Positions 8,429 to 15,728 of a stretch of 64,000 nucleotides of DNA are shown one piece after another. The position numbers were made by a program, and so were the translations under genes. The stretch's first letter is position 1, and every line of letters starts with the position of its first letter. Origin of the DNA: Methanoregula boonei 6A8 (GTDB taxonomy: Archaea > Halobacteriota > Methanomicrobia > Methanomicrobiales > Methanospirillaceae); contig NC_009712.1 in the NCBI RefSeq assembly GCF_000017625.1, positions 372,001-436,000 on the forward strand. Direction: 5' to 3'. The notes under the pieces were generated by a model that had not been told where the DNA came from, searched no databases, and saw nothing but the letters and a program-made list of their open reading frames with translations.

Positions 8429-8647
8429 ATGCAGATCGAGCTCCGCAAGGATCTGGCACTTCAGCCGGGTACCTTCTCCGCAGTCATTGCACCCGAAAAG
8501 ATGATGATTGACGCACTCAACAGCCACGCGGACCTCCAGTGTTTCCTCTTCCTTTACATCGGGGGAAATTACTCGCGCATCCTTGCCGGCATCAACCGGT
8601 CCTCAAAGAGCTTCGAGGTCCGGCGCGGTTTCACCGCCCACCGTTAA
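8429..8647 (+). CDS. small hypothetical protein, possibly a remnant
   Basis: The 72-residue frame from ATG 8429 reads as a genuine C-terminal domain (QCFLFLYIGGNYSRILAGINRSSKSFEVR). A neighbouring frame just upstream (about 8335-8440) is also protein-like, and the two frames meet near 8430. That pattern suggests a longer ancestral gene broken by a frameshift, leaving either a shortened gene or a pseudogene. The family is not recognised. Confidence 0.4.
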   Translation: MQIELRKDLALQPGTFSAVIAPEKMMIDALNSHADLQCFLFLYIGGNYSRILAGINRSSKSFEVRRGFTAHR

Positions 8648-8742
8648 GCGGTGAAAATAATTCAGTCCTCAAAGCCGGAGGAACATTTTTTTCACGATTT
8701 TCTCCGAATGTTTTTATACAAAAAGTTAAAATGATTTTTATC

Positions 8743-9030
8743 ATGCCACGAGGACGCCCCAAAGGATCGAAAAACCTGAGCCCGTACGAACAAATAAAAG
8801 CCAGAAAGATCCGCGACAACCTGGCAAAGGGCGGAATAACAGATTTTGACAATCTCCGGGATGCGCAGATCCTTCATAGCATTTACGTCAATACCGATGG
8901 AGAAGTTTTTGTGAAGTACGAAATCTCCCGGCACCCGAGAATAAAAAATTCAGAAAAGAAAAACGACAAAGGCGAGAAACTTATCCGCAAAATGGAAAAA
9001 GATCTTTCAGCCCTCCGCGAGACCCTGTAA
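8743..9030 (+). CDS. small basic protein with AT-hook-like N-terminus
   Basis: A 95-residue, Lys/Arg-rich protein beginning MPRGRPKGSKN, an AT-hook-like core that would insert in the minor groove of AT-rich DNA. A clear TATA box (TTTTTATACA, 8711-8720) predicts a transcript start close to 8740, so the message would be leaderless from ATG 8743; ATG 8731 would lie at or before the start site. The remainder is charged and predicted helical, with a middle segment (EVFVKYEISRHPRI) that may form a strand pair. A small DNA-binding protein is the best guess. Confidence 0.6.
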   Translation: MPRGRPKGSKNLSPYEQIKARKIRDNLAKGGITDFDNLRDAQILHSIYVNTDGEVFVKYEISRHPRIKNSEKKNDKGEKLIRKMEKDLSALRETL

Positions 9031-9089
9031 ACAGGGGTCGAGAGGGGCGAGTGAAAATAAGCCCGAATTGGGCTCAGATTCTGATTTTT

Positions 9090-9310
9090 GGATCTCCGCC
9101 TCTCACGGAAATACCCGTAAATCGCTTCTTTTTAGTTCGCGTGGAAAAGGATCTCAAATAAGGCTTTAATTGCCGAAATTCGCCCGATTTCGATGTCAGC
9201 TATTGGCCGCCAAAGGCCCTAGGATCGAGGTCAATTTTGACCCCTACTTTTACCCATCTGACTCCCTGATCGGCCTTAAAAACGCGAATATTGAGGATTT
9301 TTTCTTCGAC
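9090..9310 (+). repeat. dispersed repeat family 1, copy 1 (partial)
   Basis: The block 9102-9148 (CTCACGGAAATACC, then GCTTCTTTTT, then AGTTCGCGTGGAAAA) matches copy 2 at 11785-11831 and, inverted, copy 3 at 56387-56445. Similarity fades after about 9180, so this is a truncated or diverged copy. No gene fits the stretch 9031-9428. Confidence 0.65.
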
Positions 9311-9385
9311 GCAGGGCGGATGAAAACGGGCAAATTGAGCTCTGTTTTATTTCCCCTGAAGCCGGAATCTTCCTTGAATTCCCAC

Positions 9386-9403
9386 GGTATATCCGGATAT
9401 ACC
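9386..9403. promoter_or_regulatory. perfect 18-bp palindrome
   Basis: GGTATATCCGGATATACC is a perfect palindrome lying 26 bases beyond the stop codon of the acyltransferase gene. It could act as a terminator hairpin for the minus-strand operon or as a protein-binding site. Confidence 0.45.
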
Positions 9404-9428
9404 TCTCCATGCACAGGGCATTGGATCT

Positions 9429-10559
9429 CTATCCTAAAACATATTTTGCATATGGCAGCCGTCGTATCACAAAATGGCTGAGGGCAAATGAAAGCAGTAC
9501 GCCAATGGATCCAACAAGAGCAAACTTGATGAGTGAGTCCATCGCAACACCGATCAGCAGGTACTGCAGGAAGACAACGACCGGTAACTGTATCAGGTAG
9601 ACCGTGTAGGTATTCTCTGAAAGTGCCTTGGTAAGAGGACTCCCCTTATTGAACCGTTTCTTAAAGAGTGCAAGCAACGCAATGCACATGCTCACGCACA
9701 TAAACGCTTCCCAGAACGATCCGATCAGGGAAGTGACTGTGAGACCCCCTGAGAACATGGCGCCATTAGTAACGAAATAAACCAGTGGGAACAATCCCAC
9801 CATGATCACGGCCATCACCGACCACAGCTTCCCGGTATATGCCGGAATTGCGCCAATCCATCCCTCCCGGTATGCCACGATACCCGCGATAAAGAGCATC
9901 ACGTACTGGACAATATGGTACGGTTCGAACAGGTTGAATGCCACCCAGGAATTCTCCGGCCACCAGATCCGTACGACAAATGAGAGGAGTGCCATGGCCC
10001 CGGTAAAGGCAAGAACCGCTTTAGTCCCGGGGAAATCCCGCAGTTCAGTGAGGGACGGCTTTTTCACCAGCCAGTATGCAACATATGCCGCCGAGAATAC
10101 AAGCAGCAGTGCCACGAACCACAGGTGTCCCGGGGAAAACAGAGGATAGCCGAGCAGCAGAATACCCATCACGGGAAAGACAATAAACATGAATACAAGT
10201 ATCGGCACGCCAAGTTTTACCAGGCGATCCTTCATGAACAGGACAGCGCCTTTCTTCTGCAAAGATGCCGGTATGAAATATGCGGAGAGCATGAAGAAAA
10301 GGCCCATGAAGAACGACGCGTTTACCGTCATGAAGATACCCAGGACGACAAAGTCAACAAAACCGGAAGGTTCCTGGGGTATAATCCACCAGCCGCCCGG
10401 GCCATAGGGCTGGGCCGCATGGTGAAGCACCACGAGAGTTGCAAGTAGTATTTTGAGATTATCGATGAAAAAAATACGGTTTGCCGGGCCCGTATCTGGT
10501 CCACTCCCGGCATCAGCACCGGATCTGTTCCCCTCTGCTTTCCGCCGGGGATATATCAT
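9429..10559 (-). CDS. acyltransferase-3 family integral membrane protein
   Basis: A 376-residue protein with about ten membrane segments. It begins FFIDNLKILLATLVVLHHAAQPYG, which carries the early His typical of acyltransferase 3 (OafA/OpgC-like) enzymes, and continues with SFFMGLFFMLSAYF. The family transfers acyl groups to extracytoplasmic sugars, lipids or peptides. The ATG overlaps the end of the preceding gene by 4 bases (ATGA), so translation is coupled. It is the last gene of a three-gene operon headed by a MarR regulator. Confidence 0.87.
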   Translation of the reverse strand: MIYPRRKAEGNRSGADAGSGPDTGPANRIFFIDNLKILLATLVVLHHAAQPYGPGGWWIIPQEPSGFVDFVVLGIFMTVNASFFMGLFFMLSAYFIPASLQKKGAVLFMKDRLVKLGVPILVFMFIVFPVMGILLLGYPLFSPGHLWFVALLLVFSAAYVAYWLVKKPSLTELRDFPGTKAVLAFTGAMALLSFVVRIWWPENSWVAFNLFEPYHIVQYVMLFIAGIVAYREGWIGAIPAYTGKLWSVMAVIMVGLFPLVYFVTNGAMFSGGLTVTSLIGSFWEAFMCVSMCIALLALFKKRFNKGSPLTKALSENTYTVYLIQLPVVVFLQYLLIGVAMDSLIKFALVGSIGVLLSFALSHFVIRRLPYAKYVLG

Positions 10560-11128
10560 TGAACCATCACCGGAATTTTTTTCCGAACATGTTCCGGATA
10601 CCAGAAGGTAAATAGCGCCGCGGCCGCGAGGAAAATATACGTGCTCACCTGTGCAATGCGCCCAATAAGTGTCGGAGTAAGAAACGCAATGCCGCAGAAC
10701 CCTAAATTAACCAGGAAAACGCCTCCCCATACACCAGTTATCAGGACATTTGCCCGGATAAAGCGTGGTTTTTCCCAGAGCGTCCGATCCACCATCTCGC
10801 GGGCGTACTGCAGCGTGAACGGCCTGCCGATGAGGATCGATCCAACGGTGAATACAGCGAGTGTTGTATAGATGAGTATTCCCATGTAGGGAATGAGCCA
10901 AGCTATGCCGAACACACCGATCGCAATCAGGGAAACGCTGAAGATCGCCACGTTCACCCATGCCATCATCATACCTTTGCGCAAGTCGGATCGGCCGACA
11001 ATAAGAAATGCGGCAATCGCCGCAATAAGCGCTATCATGACACCGGAGACGGAAGTCCCGGCAATCCCGGCAATAACTCCATAGATAACCAGCGGGAGGA
11101 AACCAAGAAGCACGCCGCCGTTTTTCAT
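10556..11128 (-). CDS. integral membrane protein, six segments, unknown
   Basis: A 190-residue hydrophobic protein with roughly six membrane helices. It resembles small membrane proteins with a central charged loop (RPFTLQYAREMVDRTLWEKPRF) between the two halves. I do not recognise the family. It overlaps both neighbours by four bases (ATGA junctions), tying it tightly to the MarR gene before it and the acyltransferase after it. A role in delivering or modifying the acyltransferase substrate is possible but unproven. Confidence 0.8.
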   Translation of the reverse strand: MKNGGVLLGFLPLVIYGVIAGIAGTSVSGVMIALIAAIAAFLIVGRSDLRKGMMMAWVNVAIFSVSLIAIGVFGIAWLIPYMGILIYTTLAVFTVGSILIGRPFTLQYAREMVDRTLWEKPRFIRANVLITGVWGGVFLVNLGFCGIAFLTPTLIGRIAQVSTYIFLAAAALFTFWYPEHVRKKIPVMVQ

Positions 11129-11622
11129 GATGTACCTTCCCTATTAGGAAGTGTAGAGTCGATCATCTCTTCGATAAATCCAAAAACCTCGAACAGGAAC
11201 CTGACTTGTTCTTCGGTCAGTTTTTCGATCTCAACCGAAAGCCGTTCAAACTCTTTTGCGTGATATTCCCGATGCCCAATGTGTACTTTTTTTCCTTTTG
11301 GGGTAAGGCTGAGCAGGATTTCCTTGTCATTGCCGGGTTTATGGTACCTCTCGATCAGATCTTTCTCTTCCATTTTTTTGGCCAGTTTGGAAATTGCCCC
11401 TTTTGTTACTCCGAGCTGAGCTGAGAGGTCAGTGATATTGATACCGGGATTGTTACCGATTGCACAGACTGTGTGGATCTCGGAAGAGAAGAGCAGACCG
11501 CCAGTCCCAAAATCCTGGGGAGCACTCTCACTTCGGAGTATCTTGTTGGTAATCCGGTTCCATTGTTGAAAGAGTTTTGAGATCTGTGGATCACGATGAG
11601 CGTCATGGGGTTTAGTTGACAT
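11125..11622 (-). CDS. MarR-family regulator heading the acyltransferase operon
   Basis: A 165-residue winged-helix protein. NITDLSAQLGVTKGAISKLAKKMEEKDLIER is the helix-turn-helix and the following KEILLSLTPKGKKV is the wing. ATG 11622 is preferred to the TTG at 11631. A near-perfect 18-bp palindrome sits immediately upstream, strongly suggesting autorepression of the whole operon. The next gene begins inside its stop codon. Confidence 0.88.
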   Translation of the reverse strand: MSTKPHDAHRDPQISKLFQQWNRITNKILRSESAPQDFGTGGLLFSSEIHTVCAIGNNPGINITDLSAQLGVTKGAISKLAKKMEEKDLIERYHKPGNDKEILLSLTPKGKKVHIGHREYHAKEFERLSVEIEKLTEEQVRFLFEVFGFIEEMIDSTLPNREGTS

Positions 11623-11623
11623 A

Positions 11624-11641
11624 GTATACAATATTGTTTAC
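11624..11641. promoter_or_regulatory. MarR operator at the acyltransferase operon
   Basis: GTATACAATATTGTTTAC is palindromic at 16 of 18 positions and ends two bases before the MarR start codon. A TATA-like ATATAATATTT lies just beyond at about 11652-11662. Binding here would block transcription start. Confidence 0.65.
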
Positions 11642-11769
11642 CGTGGAAACCATATAATATTTACCATTTTTCTAAAGTAGAATATCAGGGACTATCCTTG
11701 CCGGATTCAGGTTTATTCTCCTGTTCAACCCAATCCAATCCGGCCCCGTATAGGGTTCCAATATCCTTT

Positions 11770-12130
11770 TTCTGATCCCGACCCCTCACGGAAATACCTG
11801 TAAACCGCTTCTTTTCAGTTCGCGTGGAAAATAACTGTTTTAATTGCATATTTCGCCAAAATACGCCAAATTTGAGCCCCATATAATGCCCATAATCGGC
11901 CATAGAAGCCCCAAAAACGGCCTCTGTTTTTGGGATCGACCAAAAACCCGTTTGAGATGAGATCCGGGCAGGAAATGGCCTTTATGAGGTCCGTTAAAAT
12001 CGTCCGATTGCAAAAATACGGCAGGAGTGGGCTTATTTTGGAAAGCGGGGAAACGGAGCCCGATACGGGCTCCGATGGGATCCAAAAAGGGTCATCCGGG
12101 CTCAATCCGGGCCCGGATTTGGGCAGGTGG
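11770..12130 (+). repeat. dispersed repeat family 1, copy 2 (about 350 bp)
   Basis: Conserved blocks, in order, are the 5' core (11785-11831), CCCCATATAATGCCCATA then GGCCAT-GAAGCCCCAAAAACGGCC (11877-11922), CGTCCGATTGCAAAAATACGG (12000-12020) and GAGCCCGAT-CGGGCTCC (12055-12075). All recur in the same order, inverted, at 56100-56460. Short open frames inside differ between copies, so the element is non-coding. Confidence 0.75.
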
Positions 12131-12224
12131 TACGAGGGGTATACCGCAGTGGAAGAGGGGGGAGCGTAAAGGGTGCAAAGAACCCCGGGCCTGGTTGTCA
12201 GGGAAGGGATTGAGATCCCTTTGG

Positions 12225-12554
12225 TTAATACCCGAACCTTCGCTCGTACTCTTTGTGGGGAAGCCATTCAAGGATCAGGGCAACGACCGTTTTCCCGTCA
12301 CCGGCAACTGAGTACATCAGTCGCCAGTTCTTGTGAAAATTGTATTTCCAGAGATTATCGATTCCGTACTTTGTGATATAAGATTTGGGGATCAGGCGCT
12401 TTGGGATCTGGATCCCACAAAATGCATTGAGAGCGAGTGCATCGAACGCTTCATTAAGGCAGCGATAGATTTCGGCATCCTCTGCCGTTGAAGCTGCAAG
12501 TGCAAGAAAAGATTCTTTGATCCGGTCGTCAGCGAAAAAAACGGCGGCTCTCAT
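12225..12554 (-). CDS. RelE/ParE-like toxin candidate
   Basis: A 109-residue basic protein. The C-terminal half (KYNFHKNWRLMYSV, then VALILEWLPHKEYERRFGY) has the strand pattern and final His/Glu/Tyr/Arg residues of RelE-superfamily mRNA interferases. The N-terminal helix (RIKESFLALAAS) is also typical. It starts inside the stop of the upstream gene (4-base overlap), the usual order for an antitoxin-toxin pair. It would cleave ribosome-bound mRNA when the partner is degraded. The assignment rests on motif shape only. Confidence 0.7.
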   Translation of the reverse strand: MRAAVFFADDRIKESFLALAASTAEDAEIYRCLNEAFDALALNAFCGIQIPKRLIPKSYITKYGIDNLWKYNFHKNWRLMYSVAGDGKTVVALILEWLPHKEYERRFGY

Positions 12555-12823
12555 CGGATCTTCAGATCACTGTTGTCGAGCAGGCGTTTTATAAGTTCCG
12601 GATTATAGATCCAGCAGATTTTTCCCTCTTTATCCGCTGCAATCTTCCCGGAATCAGTGAGATACCCGATGATCGTGGAAAATGTCTGGTACATCATCTT
12701 TCGCGGAAGGTTTTCCCACAACGCCCGCTTTTTGTATTCCCCGCTGTGCTCCTGTATGAACGATTCCACCATCAGTACGGTGTCTAACTGAGGAGAATGG
12801 GCGGTTTTTGTTCCGGATATCAT
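12551..12823 (-). CDS. antitoxin-like partner with winged-helix character
   Basis: A 90-residue protein; ATG 12823 is used in place of GTG 12826. The middle (ENLPRKMMYQTFSTIIGYLTDSGKIAADKEG) reads as a winged helix for DNA binding, and the C-terminal helix (NPELIKRLLDNSDLK) could wrap the toxin. A perfect inverted repeat lies just upstream, as expected for an autoregulated module. It is not a named antitoxin family that I can recognise. Confidence 0.65.
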   Translation of the reverse strand: MISGTKTAHSPQLDTVLMVESFIQEHSGEYKKRALWENLPRKMMYQTFSTIIGYLTDSGKIAADKEGKICWIYNPELIKRLLDNSDLKIR

Positions 12824-12835
12824 CACCGGGATTTT

Positions 12836-12855
12836 GTTATATAACTATATATAAC
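12836..12855. promoter_or_regulatory. operator and TATA of the toxin-antitoxin module
   Basis: GTTATATA-ACTA-TATATAAC is a perfect inverted repeat with a four-base spacer, ending 13 bases before the antitoxin start. It also supplies the TATA element, so bound repressor would occlude TBP directly. Confidence 0.65.
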
Positions 12856-13028
12856 ATCTGAACCAGGGAAGAACCCCCGGCTCAATCCGGGCCCGATGGA
12901 TACAGGCCTATAATGAGGGAAAGGAACGGCCCCCTCGTCTTGCGGCCCCTGCCCCTTTTCTCGCATCTCCCCAATCAACCTTTACTACCTGCGAACCCCC
13001 ACTTGAAAGATCAAAGGGGAAACGGGCT

Positions 13029-13253
13029 GTGCAGAAAAAATACCAGGTTGTCATTGAACCCGGCGAGGACGGCTGGTTGGTGGTCACTGTTCCGGCCCTG
13101 CCCGGCTGTATCACTCAGGGAAAAACGATCTCAGAATCGGAAGCAAATGCCAGGGAAGCCATCGAAGGATACCTTGAATCGCTCATCAAACACCAGAGAA
13201 AAGTACCCGATCAGCGCCGGGTACGTATCCGCGAAATCGCTGGAGAAGTATGA
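13029..13253 (+). CDS. hicB: HicB-like antitoxin
   Basis: A 74-residue protein with the HicB partial RNase H fold: YQVVIEPGEDGWLVVTVPALPGCITQGKT, then EANAREAIEGYLESL. The GTG start is supported by AAAGGGGA nine bases upstream. Most HicB proteins pair with HicA, a small dsRBD-like RNase, but no recognisable HicA flanks this gene. The following 49-codon frame overlaps its stop by four bases and may be an unrelated or degenerate partner. Confidence 0.8.
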   Translation: MQKKYQVVIEPGEDGWLVVTVPALPGCITQGKTISESEANAREAIEGYLESLIKHQRKVPDQRRVRIREIAGEV

Positions 13254-13399
13254 CAGGGACAAAAAAGCTCCCGCTCCTCCCGGCAATCCCGTCCGATAAG
13301 GATCAGATTATTTTCCGGAAAGCCAAAATCGGGATCGATTACGAGAACCCAAACAATGCATGGAAAGAGCACGCGAAAAAAAGGCTGATGCATGACTGA
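13250..13399 (+). CDS. 49-aa protein coupled to the HicB gene
   Basis: ATG 13250 overlaps the HicB stop (ATGA), indicating translational coupling. The peptide is basic and contains LPAIPSDKDQIIFRKAKIG and a C-terminal WKEHAKKRL. It lacks the G-x-H-x-x-x-R/K HicA motif, so it is either a novel partner or a replaced toxin slot. Confidence 0.5.
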   Translation: MTGTKKLPLLPAIPSDKDQIIFRKAKIGIDYENPNNAWKEHAKKRLMHD

Positions 13400-13585
13400 G
13401 CTGGCACAGGGATCCGTTGTTCTTGTTCATTTTTCCTTTATGACAGGATCCTGTCCAGGATGCGCCCGGCTCTCCCGGGGCGTAATTTCGGCATTAATAT
13501 ATACTTCCCCTCTTACACTCCTGTACTATCTTCCAGTGCAGGATCCGATTGTTAAGGCCAGTTTTACCGGGTGTGATATACAAAG

Positions 13586-15079
13586 ATGAATCTCCGTGCG
13601 TTTTTTGTTGCAGCTTTGATCGTGGTTGTGCTCCTGTCCATAGTGGCCGGGCCGGTAGCGGGGAGTTATACGACTCACGTTGTCACTCCGGGTGAATTTA
13701 CCAATGTCACGTTCCAGGAATTTATGAATGGATCAAGTGTAGTGCAGGATCCGGTTCCATTGGATAATTACGATACGATTGTCTTTAACCCGGGATATTA
13801 CGCCCTGAATAATATTATTATCATGAAAGATAATCTCATCTTTCAGTCAAATTCAACGTCGGGCACGACCCAGAACACCATTATTGACGGGCTCGGTGGA
13901 AATTATGGAATGTTCTGGAATATTTCATCATCCGGACCTACGAATCTTACCTTTAAACACCTGACACTGCGGAATGGTTATTCAACTCAGTCAAATATTG
14001 GCGGTGCCCTGGGCACGTATTCAAGTATAACCATCGTCTCGTCAGATTTTATTAACGATACGACGGATAACAGCAGAAAAGGCGGGGCTGTTGAAATCCA
14101 TACTGATGGCCAGAATCTCACGGTTACCGGATCAAATTTCACTGCGTGCCATTCAAGTCAGGGGGGCGCTCTATCCGGCGACGAGAGTGCTTTTGTTATT
14201 GTCAATTCGTCATCATTCACCAACTGTTCTGCCTCGGGTTCCGGAGGCGCAGTTTATGCAACCCAGGGGGGGGTAATGAACTTCTGCCGGTTCGGGAATG
14301 TCACCTCTGGTGATGGGAGTATTATTGATGGAGGCTCATCCGGACATGCCAACGAATTAGATTTGAACGAGAACTGGTGGGGAACAAACAATCCGGATTT
14401 CCTGACACTGACACAAGGGCACTCGATACCCTCCGCATACCTGGTCCTCGGGATTACCGCCACGCCGACAGGGATCACCACCGCCCAGACCAGTTCCCTC
14501 CGGGCAAACCTCAGTTACGACAGTACCGGCGCAATTGCGGCAAACAACATCCTCCCGGATGGCATACCGGTCATCTTTACCCTCTTGTCCGGGCCGGCGG
14601 GGTCGGCACTATCCTCAGGCCAGGTCCTGACCTCAGGTCACGCGGCTGCCACAACGTTCTCATCGCCGGCGGCCGGGACCGCACAGGTCAACGCTTCCGT
14701 TGACGGCTTTAACGTCTCGGTCAATGTTTCGGTCACTGCAGCGTCATCATCCGGCGGTGGTGGTGGCGGAGGCGGCCGCACCGATTACTGGGTAAAGACC
14801 GGCACAAATGATGTCGGGTACGTGGGAACACAGCCCACGCCGCTGGGGTTTGGCCCGAGCCTCACACAAACAATCCCGCCGACTCCGGTCCCCCCGACAA
14901 TGACTCCTGCGGTGATCCCCACAACCCCGGTCCCGGTGCCGACCCTCCCTGACCAGATCAGAGCGCTGCTCCAGGCGTACTTCGCCTGGATCGTCCTGGT
15001 CGTCATCCTTATCGTCATCGCCATAGTCATGAGGAGATGGTGGATCCGTCGCCAGAATCCGGCGCTGTTCCGGAAATAG
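13586..15079 (+). CDS. cell-surface beta-helix protein with C-terminal anchor
   Basis: A 497-residue exported protein. A signal peptide occupies residues 1-27. Residues about 30-280 form a parallel beta-helix with polymorphic-membrane-protein-like GGA repeats (GGALGT, GGAVEIH, GGALSG, GGAVYA). An Ig/invasin-like domain follows (about 290-395), then a poly-Gly spacer, a Pro/Thr-rich wall-spanning stretch and a membrane helix near 466-484 with a basic tail ending LFRK. This is a typical S-layer-associated adhesin layout of Methanomicrobiales. A decayed copy of its tail lies 300 bases downstream. Confidence 0.85.
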   Translation: MNLRAFFVAALIVVVLLSIVAGPVAGSYTTHVVTPGEFTNVTFQEFMNGSSVVQDPVPLDNYDTIVFNPGYYALNNIIIMKDNLIFQSNSTSGTTQNTIIDGLGGNYGMFWNISSSGPTNLTFKHLTLRNGYSTQSNIGGALGTYSSITIVSSDFINDTTDNSRKGGAVEIHTDGQNLTVTGSNFTACHSSQGGALSGDESAFVIVNSSSFTNCSASGSGGAVYATQGGVMNFCRFGNVTSGDGSIIDGGSSGHANELDLNENWWGTNNPDFLTLTQGHSIPSAYLVLGITATPTGITTAQTSSLRANLSYDSTGAIAANNILPDGIPVIFTLLSGPAGSALSSGQVLTSGHAAATTFSSPAAGTAQVNASVDGFNVSVNVSVTAASSSGGGGGGGGRTDYWVKTGTNDVGYVGTQPTPLGFGPSLTQTIPPTPVPPTMTPAVIPTTPVPVPTLPDQIRALLQAYFAWIVLVVILIVIAIVMRRWWIRRQNPALFRK

Positions 15080-15240
15080 GATTGATACGGATCCCTGAAA
15101 AACCGGGCAACTACCTCATCGATTTTTCGTTTTATTCCGGGGCTCTGTTCACTTGTTGAGAGATAGTGTGTTTTTCGGGCATAGAAAAATTGATCCTCTC
15201 ACAATAAGGTAACAGAGCCGGGCGTACTGCCATCATTTTC

Positions 15241-15383
15241 TCAAAAGGGGCGGGTCCCGGCAGCGAATTACCGGGCCTCTCCCTTATTGCGGGTATCGCG
15301 ATCGCAATACTCGTCGTGGCCGTTTTTTTTATCGGGGGCGCTGGTGGATAGAAAGGCAGAACCCGGCGCTGTTCCGGAAATAG
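15241..15383 (+). pseudogene. decayed tail of a second surface protein
   Basis: One frame encodes a membrane segment (LIAGIAIAILVVAVFF). After the T8 run at 15323-15330 a second frame continues RWWIERQNPALFRK and stops. This matches the RRWWIRRQNPALFRK ending of the gene at 13586, including the 25 bases up to and past the stop. One base slipped in the T-run explains the break. It is a remnant of a tandem paralogue. Confidence 0.7.
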
Positions 15384-15430
15384 GATTGACTTTTTTTTAG
15401 CCGGCCACGAACAGGGCCTTCCTCGTTTGC

Positions 15431-15550
15431 CTTCACAAAGGGTTATGCCGGACACTACAGGTGACCGGGTCTTGCGGCTTAGCAAAAGTGGAATGGATCG
15501 ATGAGGAGAGCGGGATAAAATTGTGCGGGAGGTGTTATGGGAGGGGGAAG
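15431..15550 (+). repeat. dispersed repeat family 2, copy 1
   Basis: The core AAGTGGAATGGATCGATGAG followed by GAGAGCGGG and, 15 bases on, GCGGGAGGTGTTATG recurs at 18128-18198 and 18992-19110. The upstream arm TTCACAAAGGG is shared with copy 3. Reading frames are not preserved between copies, so it is non-coding. The rest of the gap up to 15728 shows no gene. Confidence 0.65.
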
Positions 15551-15728
15551 CAGGCTGATGTAACACTGCCGGCTGTTTTGCTGCCCGTTTCAATCTAAAA
15601 AAAATCCGGTGGACAAATGTCTCCCTTTTCTGCCGGTTTTTTTGTCTGCAGGTCTTGACGGTCGCTCGGACATAAAACTATATCAAATGAGTTTTCATAG
15701 AATACCATATACTCTTAAAAGAGGCCAG

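Noticed and set aside
11930-12169. Open frames inside repeat family 1 (also 56123-56353)
   Set aside because: Frames are not shared between copies and carry no ribosome site.
13392-13589. 65-codon frame between the HicB module and the surface protein
   Set aside because: It overlaps both neighbours, lacks a ribosome site and has no protein-like pattern.
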